Assembly: GCF_014851395.1 (NCBI RefSeq)
Contig: NW_024040485.1
Coordinates: forward strand, 19,475,276-19,539,275
Source of the DNA: Micropterus salmoides
Lineage: Eukaryota; Chordata; Actinopteri; Centrarchiformes; Centrarchidae
Reading direction: 5' to 3'
Length of the DNA: 64,000 bases
Notes under the pieces: generated by a model
What the model was told of the DNA's origin: nothing
Seen by the model: the letters and a program-made list of their open reading frames with translations, nothing else
The model's database searches: none
Part shown: in pieces, positions 40,179 through 52,600 of the stretch
How positions within the stretch are numbered: position 1 is the stretch's first letter
Layout: the number at the start of each line of letters is the position of its first letter
Translations under genes and position numbers: made by a program

Positions 40179-43100
40179 GTAAATATGTGGATAAATACAC
40201 ACTCATAACAAGCATATGCATGTCGAACAGAAGTTGTCTGTCGCGTTGTAACCTGAGTAATGATCAAGTTTTTAAGCCCATCGTTCAAGTTGTACCGAGA
40301 GGCACAGCCGGGAAAAGCGGGGTCTCGGATTTTCGTCCCTTCGGCCTCAGCGAGCTTGTCGTGTTACTACTAGAGTATTACTCGCTGATGTGCGGTGGAA
40401 AAGACTTCTTTGTTCACTTCAATGGGCTATAACGTTATAGCACATTAGCATAGTACCAGACAGAGTTAGCTCCCCCCGGGATTTTGCTGCCTGTAGCAGT
40501 AGTATGTAACGTTAGGTTTTCTAGAAACAAATGCATGGACGTTAGCTAGCAGCGAAACGTTATCATAGCCAGACGTTGTTGATTTGCTTTAGCTGAAACG
40601 TTAACATTCCTGGTTGTGGCTACAATGCTAATCTCTTCCACCTGTTATCAGGATTTTGGGGTTTCGCTAATGTCGCCTAACGTTAGGTCACTGTACTCAT
40701 AAGTACAAACCACAAAATAGTGCAACGATAGCAAACCCCCTAGATAAAGTAACTGTGGGGTATTATTTTTTACTCCCCCTCCATCTTTACAAAAAACACC
40801 GCTGTTACAAGCAACAAGAATGCATAAAAGCCTTATTTTCTCCACCCTGCATCGTTTAGATACATTTTTAACGATTCCCTAAAGGCATTTTAACATTTAT
40901 TCTCTTTTTGTCGGCTTTCGACCACTCAAGTGAAACTTTGGTGGCCCGAGTCTTTGTGTTCATTATTGTCCCATTCTCCTGCTCGACGTGAGGGCAGGCA
41001 ACAGGTTTTTAGGTCCTTTTAAACACCCCGCAGGATTTGAACCTACAGATGAGCGATGAAAACATGGCCTGGTGATTACAGACTGTTTGTTTATTTAACG
41101 GCAGATATAAGATGTGTGGTTATTTATGCCTTAAAACTTTTCTCCAAATGGGCAGGCCGAAGGTGGGGGTGCTCAAGACGAGCGTATGCAACTTCCATTT
41201 GTTAGGAGGGGCTAAACACTTATCCCCCATTTTGACCTCGGCTCTATAAGAGACCGATATTACCAGATTAGGTCGTGTCAAAATATTTAGGCTTGTTCTT
41301 ACATTTCTCATTAGTCGGTACTCTTCGTGTTGTTATTACCCGTTGTACCAGCATTTAGATAGCTTTTTCCCCGTTAGACTTGATCTAGCGGTTGCGTCTT
41401 TGCATGCCTTCAGATGCAGTTGTTTTGTGAGTTATCATTGTAGACAAATTGTTGACTTCTCCTACTGTCTTTGTCACGGTTTTACATGATTATAAACAAA
41501 GTAGTTATATCAGTCACAATATGTCCAGGAGTACCACTGGTAGCACTCCTTTTAATGCAAGTTGTATACATTTTAATGTGATGGATTAATGCTTTTCTTG
41601 TTGTCAGGAATAGCTCAAATAACTGAAACTAATTGACATTTCCTGTTTCTAGTGTATTATTTTGGACTAAAAGCGAATCTCCAGTCATGTCCTGAAAATG
41701 ATACTGAGTTATTCAAGTGGAAGTAGTGAAATCATCTCAGTAACAGCTTACAAATGTAATGTTACAAATCTACAGACCCCACCAGTTGTTTGAACTACTT
41801 GCAGCAAAACAAACAATGCACAAAATAACAGAAACATGCTATAATCCAATCCAACTGAATAATCTTATAGACATTTTAATTTATAGTTTGTAGTGATGTT
41901 AACGTTAACATAGTGTCTTTATGTCAGTGTTTGTGGCAGATCTCTGCAAGTCTCACCAGTTGAGGAAATATTGCTGGGGCTCACAAACAGTTTTTTTACA
42001 CAAAATGATTTATAGTGGCAAAGCAGAAGTCTAAAAAATAACGAAGACATAGAGGAACAGTGGCTATAAGTATACCCCCAACAACACTAACTGAACAACA
42101 CTTAATTGTATATTTGGTTGATGGCATCACAGCCTCTGAATTTAATCAAAACCTCTGATTGCAAACAATTTAAAAATACATTTTCCCCAGCTGGTACTGG
42201 ACTGCAGCGCTATTATATTGCAAATGTCTCAGTTGGTTTGTCCACCTAATGTAGAAATAATACATATTTATATGTTTTACACACATGGCCTGCATTTGCT
42301 TTGATACAGCATTCACACAGTACATTGCCTATTTGAGTGTCCAGCAAGCTGTGTTATTACTCTCTATGTTTTTCAAAGGGGCTGTTAGAGCAGGTTGGTT
42401 TTTGAGGTAGAGGAAGCTGCCTGAGTCCAGTGCCTGACTAACAACGAGTGCACTGTGGCCTGTGGCTGAACCATAGTCACCCATGTTAGATGTGGGCTTC
42501 CAGGGAAGCTCTTAGAACTGGTTGGTGTTTTCATTACCAGGTCAGTTACGAGGTAGGCATTAGGTATTCAGGTTTAACTGTATCATTGGTAGAAAGAGTA
42601 CCTGAGTCAGAGTGATGTGTTATGAAAAGCTAACTGGGTGGTTTTGTAGGTTGGGTATGCCAGGGTTCCCACCAGGTTGTAATAGACTCATATTGAGCAA
42701 ATTGAATGCTTTTGAGTCATCTGAATAATTATAATTATTAATTATAAAGCTGAGAGAAATCAGTATGTTGTCTGGAGTTGTGTTTATTGTAAGATTTCCT
42801 GCTGCATAAAGTGAGTTTTTTTTTCTCTCATCCTTTTTGCCATAATTCTATTTACCAGCTTTATTGTTGAGTTACGGGGACACACTAACAGCACCAGGCA
42901 CAACTTTAAAATGGATGAGCCAACACCACGGGCACTTAGACTAGCTTAAACAAGTCTCTAGTTTAACTATATTATCTGTACCTCTTATTTTTAAGGGAAA
43001 AGGAAGACACTAATGTCTAGCTGCCCATTGCATTATATAACTGCGTTTCCTCTACCATAAACCAGCACAGCAGGACAAGTTTGAACTGGGTCCACTGGGT

Positions 43101-43652
43101 GTTTTGAGTGGACAGTTTGGGTAAGAATTTCAGTATGTTAGCTTTAATTTGAAAAAAAGTGGTTTAGATAACATGTTAAACTGGACTTTTTTTAAACCCG
43201 TATGATTGCTTGTGTGGTTGCCCCGTGTGTGCATAGCTGTTTCTTCAAGTGTTGTGTCCTTATATCTCAGCAGCTGGTGACTAAAATGTTATCATAACCG
43301 AAAGGAATGATGAATAAAATGTTGAAACTATTTGTAAATTTATTGGAAAATATTTAAATGCTGCAAAAACAGCAAAGTAATGTCATTTCCTAAACTTTTA
43401 CTGGGCTGTTCCAGCTGAGTCAAATAAGAATACATTGAACTGCTTGGTTTATATGTCCACATTTTTACCACAAACCCATCTTACATTTACCTTTTGTTTT
43501 TGTGTAAAGCACCAATAGTCATACACACAGTGTTGTCACATTCTGGAAAAACATTGTGATACTTGCCTTTGCGAATATCTAGCTCTACTCCGAACTCTAC
43601 CCTCTTACAAATGGGCGAAATATACTCATATTCTCCTTACCTCTGCTTGTAG
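40179..43652 (+). other. tcf3 intron 1 (3.5 kb)
   Basis: Non-coding intron between the leader exon and the first coding exon. The acceptor is TTGTAG at 43652 after a pyrimidine tract. No other gene or strong repeat was recognised in it. Confidence 0.5.
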
Positions 43653-43695
43653 TCGCTTGCTGAGACTGAAAGGGCCAAGTGAACAGCAGCAGAGA

Positions 43696-46600
43696 ATGGC
43701 TGCAGTGGAAACCGACAAGGAGCTCAACGACTTGCTGGATTTTAGCGCGGTAAGATCCCTCCGAAGATTGCTCGAACTTGTCGAGTGTGCGTCCTATACA
43801 GTCCATTCTATGCTCACAGAGGGCCAAATTGCTTTCCTAATAAGTCCTGAACAATTGGTAGTACGTTGAAATTTCAATGAATATCAGGGCATCCATGAAT
43901 GAGTCAACTTGTCAGGGTTTGAGGGATTGCAGCTACTTTTTTTTGAGACTGTTGTGTCTCTTTAATTTTAGCAGTCACACAGTCAAAAGCTGGAATGTGT
44001 GAAGTGATTCATGCCCTTTGTAGCAGTTGGCTAAATAGGTTAGGATACATCATAGTTTGAATTAACCACCTAATAAATCTTTACACAAGTGAAGAGGATA
44101 CAGTTCAGCAAAGTCATAGATGTACTTGAACTGTCTTTTTTTCTTGTTTGTTTTTTACAGTTTCATTTCTCTCATTTCAGATGTTTGAGCCTCCAGTTTC
44201 AAATGGCAAGAACCGGCCAACTACTCTAGCCAGCAGTCAGTTTGGAGGTTCAGGTAAGACAAAAATGGTTTACTTTTCCTTTAATTAATTAATAATTTTT
44301 TTTCAATGCCACCCAAATAAATGCTCTATTCTTATATTTGTGATTATCTTGATCGAAAAAAGATTAAACATCAGTAATATGTAATTACAAAGAAAAGAAA
44401 ACATTACCTTTCTTCCTCTTATCTAAAGCTAGTGTTGAAATGTCCTTACTGGTTTGTAATGCTCCCTAGCACATATCCTGACAGTACTGCTACTCTCCCA
44501 CCCTCACTCATTCATGGTGTTTTGAATAGTAATAGAAAAGGAAATTGTTCCTGTTCTCCTATTCTTCTCATGAATTGTATATCAGATCACAGATTATTGG
44601 AAGGAACCTCAGGATAGATTGCCAGGTTATTTTATGTTATGTAGATCAAGCGTCATCTCCTCTACACTTCCTCATCCTCGACTTGCAGGTGTCCCTTCCC
44701 TCACCTTCTCAGCTGTTGCCATTCAATCACTTAAGGACAAAGGCGGTGGGTGGGGGTTGATGGGAACAAGCCCAATTAATCTGCTATGCTTACTCTGTGA
44801 AAAAGTGTATTCCCATGTCCTGCAATCTTGCACCCTACTTTCCCCCTTAACATAACTCATTTTCACCCACAGCTATTATTCAACCTCATCATCAACTTCA
44901 CCAGCATAGCCCTTACAGTTAGTTTTAAGACACGCATGCAGCTTACTATAAACAAACAGCCTCTGACATACTCAAGATCAGACTGTTTCCTTTATTTTGT
45001 GTAGTTTCTGGGCCCCTTTGTAAGGCTGTCATACACACAAAGTGGTTAGATTTGTACTGTCCATCTCTCTTCGTAATGTAGCAGATCCACTCTCCCTGCC
45101 TGAACCTTTCTCTGTCACCTTCGTATCTCTAGAAGTGCTGTAGGTCTTTCGGCTGGCAATAGAAATGAAACAGGATATTGAAGCTAAGATGAAAGACAAG
45201 GCAGGCAGCGGCAGGGAGGGGTACAGGGGGCTCCATTTCTTCTATTCACTTGAGGGCCACTTACATGTTCTTTTGTCACAGTAAGGTGTGTGCTTACAAA
45301 AGAGACGCATTGATGATATCAGTCCAACGGCTGCTTATGGAATTGTGCTCCATCCTTAAAATTATACTCCACTATTGCATTTCAGACACAAAACACAAAC
45401 ATTGTAGTGTGTTGTTTGCTTCTTCATGAAGAACAGCTACTGTGGTCTGCATTATTTCGTGTTGTTTAGATAAGTTTTCACAGCAGGAAAAATAAAGTTT
45501 TACGAGGTCCATAGAAACATGTACAGTACCTCTGTAAGATCTTCTCTACCCCTCCTGTCTGTGCGATAGCTACGAAGCTGGAGCCAGGATGCGATTAGCT
45601 TAGCATCAAGACTGGACCCAGTCGGAAATGGCTAGCATGGCTCTTTCCACAGTTCAAAAATACACCTACCATCATCTCTACAGCTTACAAATTAACAAGT
45701 TCTGTTTATTTGTTTTGTCTGTATGCAAACAGAAATGTAAAAACAATTTGCGGTTTTAGGAGTAATTTCATGCCATAGCTATTGCTTGGTGAACAACTGT
45801 TACTTTCTGAAGTCTTGTCACAGTGAGGATGCCAGGTTTGGTTCCTGTACAGAAACCTATACTAAAACCTGTGCTCACTTACCGTATGTGGGAACCCAGA
45901 GGTCCTGTACTGAAGTGGTGGCCAGGTGGATAAACTTTGTTGGCCAAGAAACAGAATGAAACTTTCTATTTCTTGTCATTTTCACATTTCTGTATGTGTA
46001 CTAAACTTCTCATCTTACTCTCAGCAAGAAAGCGTATTTCCCAAAACATTAAGCTGTTCCATCTAACATAACAACATGCATTTTAGCTTTAAATGCTTTG
46101 ACAGGGGGCTAGGTCAGGCCAGTACTGCAGGGTATTCACACAGCATATGTTGCTAAAAGAATCATTTCAGAGTGAAAAATGCACCTCATTGTTCGATTCA
46201 TGTCTGTCTGTAAGTTCTTATAAATTATGTATGATTATTTACGTATGATTAGTTTAAAAAAACCTGACTTGGTCAGACTGTATTCCTGCTTTTTGTGGAG
46301 CAGCTGCCACATGTTTTCCTTATAGAGTCAGTTAAAAGCCTTTTTTTCCCAGTATGGTTAAGCTTTGGGATATGTGGAGGTTTAACATGTGTGGCTATGG
46401 GGAACCTCCCATTTAGAGCCTTCAGTGAGCATAATATCTCTGATCTGGTCTTATGTGCCTGTTCAGTCAGTCAATTTCAGTAATGTTCAATTCTCTTTCA
46501 CTTTTTGGTCTTCAGAAACCGAGAAAATGTATTTTTAAGCTTTGGTATGAGCTGAAATGCAGAAGAGGCGCTTCAAATTTGCATGACATGTTTAATTGTC

Positions 46601-49600
46601 CAAACAGATGTGTTAGTGAATTACAAAGTCTTAAGGTTATAGTTAAACTCACAAGTAGGTTTGCTGTTTAAAACAGCACACTGTGTTTTGTTTGAGAAGT
46701 CTCCGGTGACTCACGGGTTAAAACGGCAATGCCTGTGTTATTGTACATTGTTCAGTATTTCATTAACGGTGTTCACTCTCTTGAGATTTGATCTGACATC
46801 ATGCTTTGTGTCTGTGTGACTCACTTTGCCAAGGGAAGGAAGAAGGTGTGTAGACAGAACGGCACACTCTGTTATAGGTGCCTGGGGCAGTGTTCCTATA
46901 AAAACCAAGACATGTCTGCAAGTTTGGTCAATGTATGTGCTGGCGTTTTGCTCATGAAGCCTATGACTCAGCCTGGCTGTCTGTTTTCAGTATCTCTTCC
47001 TGTGTAATTATAGACTAGCCATGCTTAAAGGGGCGTTGCATGCTGGGAGGAAAAGTGCATTGGGGTTCACCAGAGAATTTGTCTGATGTTACTCACCCCT
47101 TTCTTCATTTTTGTCTTCTCAATCCTGTTTGTCTGTCTGGGTTGTGCACTACTCATGGTTTTAGCACTTCTCATGGCTCTAATGGAAATTGTTCTGCAAA
47201 AATGACTCTGGATTCTGTGTCATTGTGTCATTGAAATTGCAATTTAATTTCTTACCTCTTTAGAATCTCATTTATACATGATAATGATTCTTGCTGCAAC
47301 AGCAGTGTGATCTGATGTATTTGTTCAAGCACTACCCAGTTTCTTCTGAAAACACCACATTATGAACTGCAAAGGCCAAAGGGCCAGGGACAAAAACAAC
47401 AATGGGTGCAAATAAGTGGAAAAAGTAAAGTAAAAGAACAAGCATTACACACTAAAAAAGCTTAAAAGGAAAAGCAGTAACTAAACAAAATGTGTCCAAA
47501 TTAAGGAAATAGTGAGGAAGAAGAAAACAATAATCCTACTGTTTGGTCCTTTTGAGCAAGAAAATGTGAGTGTGTTCAAATGTGTTTCATGTTTTAAACA
47601 CATGATAATTTCATATTGCTTTAATTATAGGTAGGCGCAAATGGGGTAAGTGTATTTTGGGTTATTTTGATTTAGTAAAGATATTGAAAAGGGTCACATC
47701 AAAACATAATGATGACTTATAAAAGTATTTACTTTGTGAGCAGAGTAAGGAGCCATATTTATCCAACCACTTGAAATGAAGAATCACACAAGCACTGCTC
47801 AAGAGACGACCAGATGAGCCTAGTCTTTCTGGACCACATTGATAAAATACACTAAATGACCGGAACTACGACATTTTCACATATGCCCTCGCATGAATAC
47901 TTTGTAGGCAGATACCTGTTTCAATCTAGCTGATATGCAATCAACTGAAAGTGCCTCCTCTCTACCTATCACTGGACGCAGCTGAGCTGCAGCTAGGTTC
48001 ATTTCTTTGGTGAAATAAAAAAATAAAAGTCATGGAAGCAACACAGTTGCTATGTTGGCAACGCTGAAGTGGTTTAAAACTGGAGCATTTTCATTTCAAT
48101 AATGTGTGTCAGGCAGTCACAAGGTAGCATCACTGTGGTGGCATGTAATGCATAAGCTTGTATTTTAACATTGGAATGTATAGGATCAGATAGATAATGT
48201 TAATACACATATACTGTTTATTTGCATTTAATTCTACTGTTTTACTCCTATGATTGAAACCACATTAGATTTGTGTGTAGAGGGAACTGATTATTATTTT
48301 AGTACATTAATAGAAATACACAATGAGTGACCAGAAACATAAAACCCACTGTATAATATCATCGTTTTTAGTGTTTAACTTCATTAAGTAGAGTTGTCAG
48401 GATTCAATGAAGCAATTCTGAAAGCCATCTCAAATTTCTAATTAATTAAAGGGATTCCACTCGGTGTTGTTCATCTGCTTATCATCAGATCAGTTAATTA
48501 GAAGGAATATGTGGGTTAATTGGCGTTAATTTGAATTACTCTTTAATAATGCCTCTTAGTTCATCTTATTTTCACTCTCTCATGTCGTAAACATTTATTC
48601 CATAATTCCATTCCCTCAGGTGTGAATATTCACATTAATCCTCCCATTGTTTCCTGCACACGATCCATTGTTTCCAAATTAACCCTACACTGGAGTGCCT
48701 TGAAAAAGGTATTCTTATACAAGAGCGGTTCTGGAGTTAGTTTTCTGCAAAGTGCTATATACATCCTCCTATTTGTGGAATGAATTCCTTACGATCCTCA
48801 GTCCTGCCAGAGAGGGGAAAAATGCCACATGTTCATGTCTCGCTGATTAGATTAGAATTTTTGACTGTTCTGATATGCAAAATTAAAGCTTGTTCTACTT
48901 GTCTGTAAACAGACTATACTGTTTGTTTGACACTGTAAATACCTTATTTACATGTAGTATCAATAGCAGAGTGAGTAAAATAGACTCCTTGAATATATAT
49001 TTAATGGTGAACTGTTTCACTGTCAAAAAACCTACTTGTAATCCACATCTGAGCACAAGTATAATGCATTCACAAACAACATTGAATTGGAGCCTTTTCT
49101 TGGCTGGAGCTTGGGTAATGATTACTTACAGCGGAAACGAACGGTTCATGCATTTTCTTTATCGTCTTTGATTGACGTGGAGAGTGACAGTCAGCCATAG
49201 AGAGGGGACAAGACATTGTCTCCTTCATCTCTTATTCTGCTGGTGTCGTGTGTATAGATCACAGTTGTCACAGCAATCTAGCAGCTCTCAGTGCTGTGGA
49301 CCCATCATTCTGTTCTACTGCTGATCCTGTCATGATTCTAGCCCCCCCCACCCCCCCACCCTCCGCTTTTTAATTAGACAACAAAACAAAAATATGAATA
49401 TTCATAGAGCTGAGCTTCATTAATATGCACAATTATGCAAATCAGTGCACAATTAAGCTTCAGCTTTCCCCCCAGAGATGCTGTGTTGCAGTACGAGAGG
49501 AGATTGAGAGAAAGGGGACAGGCAGGAATTTCTGCTTTGCCAATCTTTAAAATCGGTTCTTTCAGACACATTCACCTCTGTTAACACTGGAGTGCTGTGG

Positions 49601-52600
49601 CCAGGGATAACGCGTGTCAACTATGTAAGATTGAGACCTCGCGTCTGTGTCAAGGTGAAGGTGTAGGCCAACTGTGAGAGAATAGATGGGGGGATGAATG
49701 ACTGTTGCCATGGAAAATGTAAAGGAGTAGAGTGGGAGAATGAAGAATGTCGAGGATGATTCTGGGAGCCTCATACTGGGTGTTAATTATTCAAACTTCC
49801 TACAGCTCATATCCACACTATGTGACAGCGCTGTCACTATGCTGTCTCTGTGTGAGCTGTGAAGTGAAGCTCCTCAATGGAGGTTACTTTGAGCAGCTTG
49901 AAAAACCTCTATCAAAGCAGGTCAACTTCATCAGTCTCTGAAGTTAGACTTTGCAAAGCCTAAGTTTAAATCCCTGTTAAGAACCTGTCTACCTTTAATG
50001 GTTAATAGGCCTAACCCAGTTCTTTGTCTTCCAGGTATGGATGAGAGGAGTGGTCCCAGTCCCTGGGGGCCAGCACAACAGAACAGTCCATCTTTCAACC
50101 AGGGAAGGGTATGGTTTATCCTCACTTACTACATTGAATCTGGCCTTGTAGATGTCATACTATTGAGCTTGAGTGAAACACAACAAAAGTTTGGGTGATT
50201 TATACCTCTTTTCACACATAAACACAGTGTATGGTATGGGATGATGAAGTTTTTAACCTGCATTATTTTAATACACTTCACTGTTAAGACCAGGCTGAGA
50301 TCTTAGGATTTTACTAGAAAGTGATCTACAAACAACAGCATAAATATATTCACACTGAATGATAAAATAATGGCATGTCACACATTACACAATATTATGA
50401 AGATGGATATGAAGATATAATAGATAGTTTGTATTGTGAGTACACCTCAAAAAGCCTTAATGTTAACGTCCAGATTCTTACAAATGTCATACACTTTGCA
50501 GTTATTGGAGCAGAACCAAATTAAATCTACCAGCAATTTAGAAGGATTAAGATCTTATCTCTGAACCACTGAAATCACCAGATATTCTGAGCTCTGAACA
50601 CTGGTACTGACAAAGCCAGGCCAGACCACTATTCTTCCAAGATATCTAGAACATGGTGGATATCATGGGTAATTTTGGAAGAGCAGACATTATGGATGGT
50701 TCAGACTGTCAGACTACCAGGATTTATCTTCTTAATTTGTGCACCTTATGAAAAGTCAACACAACAACTAATGCTGTGTAATCATATTCGATTATTCATA
50801 ATCATATAAGTATTTTTACATCACGTAGAACAGAAAATATGTTGCTGTTATCTGATATTAGTGATTAATAAAATTATCCTATACTATAGTGGAGTGTTTC
50901 CTACAGGTTGAGAATTTATTTTTGTTAGCCAACAAAAACAAAATTTGGGATAAGGGAAGTCATTAGCACTGTGATGGAGATGTGAAATTTCATGTTATTA
51001 ATTTGAGGAACGTTACATTCTCCTCATCACTCCACACAGATCTGATGTTTTCATCTCTTTAGAGGAGCAGAAGCTTGAGCGACCTTAAAGTCATATCATG
51101 TATGTCATGATTTATCCTCATTTTAACTTCGACACAAATCAATATTTTGATTAGACCAAATAAGAAATATTGGCGTATAAATGGTTTATCGATTTCTGTG
51201 GCAATCCAGTAGTGATACTATAGTAACCCTGTAGCTGCTACCATATTCACCCTTTTATCACAAAACAGAGCAGTGTTGGACCTGCGTACAAACTAGTCCT
51301 AGCAAAGGGTCTCTCTTCGTCGTTCATATGAACACACAACAGTTTATTTTCTTACATAGTTACTTTGGTGAGAAAGGGTTGTTAATTAGGGTTTATATCC
51401 CTAATGCCTCTGCTGTCTTTCCCTCAGGGTTATGGAGAAGAAGGCCTTTACAGTGAGCAAGAGGCGCCCATGTTTGGATCAGGGATTGTTGGTAAGAAGG
51501 TTTAAATTGAACTAAGCTGTTGAAGCATAGACACCACAACATTCACATAGTCTTTTTTTTTTAAATAAAGAGAATCAGGGACATTTGGGGCCAGTGTTTC
51601 TAATAATAGGACTTTATGACGGAAGAAACAATGAGTTGTTTGTTTGAGAGAAGCCGTACACAGATTAGTGTATCTCTTTAGGGCAAACCATGTTTATGCT
51701 TAGGTGGCAATGGAGGAAGGGAGCAGAGTAATCAGCGAGGTTGTGGAGGAGGGGTTTGTTAGTGTGTTGCAGTTTGTGTGTTCAAGGCGGGGGGGGGGGG
51801 GGGGGGTGTAAAGGGCACCCATGCACAAACAAGGCTCTCCCTTGGGACTACGGTAGCCTATAGCTCTCCCCTGTTTAACTGTCAGGGGAGGGGACAGAGG
51901 TTGGTCACAATTGCCCCTGAACCATTTATAATGGGCCAATTTGTTGTTGTTTTGCTGTCCGCAGCCATAAATACCACACATCATCATATGCACTCACAGA
52001 TGGGAGGCACCCAAATGGAGAAAGGGGAATGGCCAGATTGTGATTTAATATTGACATAAAAGCCCAATCGTCACGATCATGACCTGATTTTATGTTCCTT
52101 TCTCCCAGCAGGGAAGGCTGAGCGAGGACCCTACTCGTCATTTGCAACACAGGTATATTAGTTCTGCTGCAGTATTGCCCCATCTCTCCTCATGCTGTTC
52201 TTGAAAAATTCTATCCCTCAGTCAGTTTTCTTTTCCTTTATTATTCTGAATTTACATTCATAATTCTTTCTTTTTACCTGTCCTTTTACGCTACATGAGT
52301 TTGTGCTTTCTTTTGTGCTGTCTTTAGCAGGGCTTTATGCCCAGTGAGATACCCATGCCCAGTCCCAATGCCCTCTCCCCATCTGGCCTGAAGACCAACT
52401 CCCAGTTTTACTCTTCTTATGAGGGAAACCCTCGCAGGAGACCCTCCCAGGACCCCATTGGTAAGATTGTAAAGGACTGTTTCAAGCACAGTGTTGAAAT
52501 AAGATAAATCTGTCATCACATATTTTGTGTCAGAAAAAGTTATAGAGTTATATATAAGTATATCATCACTTCTCCTGCTGAGGTTTTAAGAAATTCTCAC

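Larger units (their letters stand above)
44254..50034 (+). other. tcf3 intron 3 (5.8 kb)
   Basis: Large intron containing a fish interspersed repeat (45.5-46.1 kb) and two likely regulatory stretches (48.36-48.72 and 49.38-49.47 kb). A C-rich run occurs near 49.345 kb. No nested gene was recognised. Confidence 0.6.

Noticed and set aside
43657..43695. Non-ATG (TTG) start for tcf3 upstream of the chosen ATG
   Set aside because: There is no reason to invoke a TTG start; ATG at 43696 gives the expected E-protein N-terminus.
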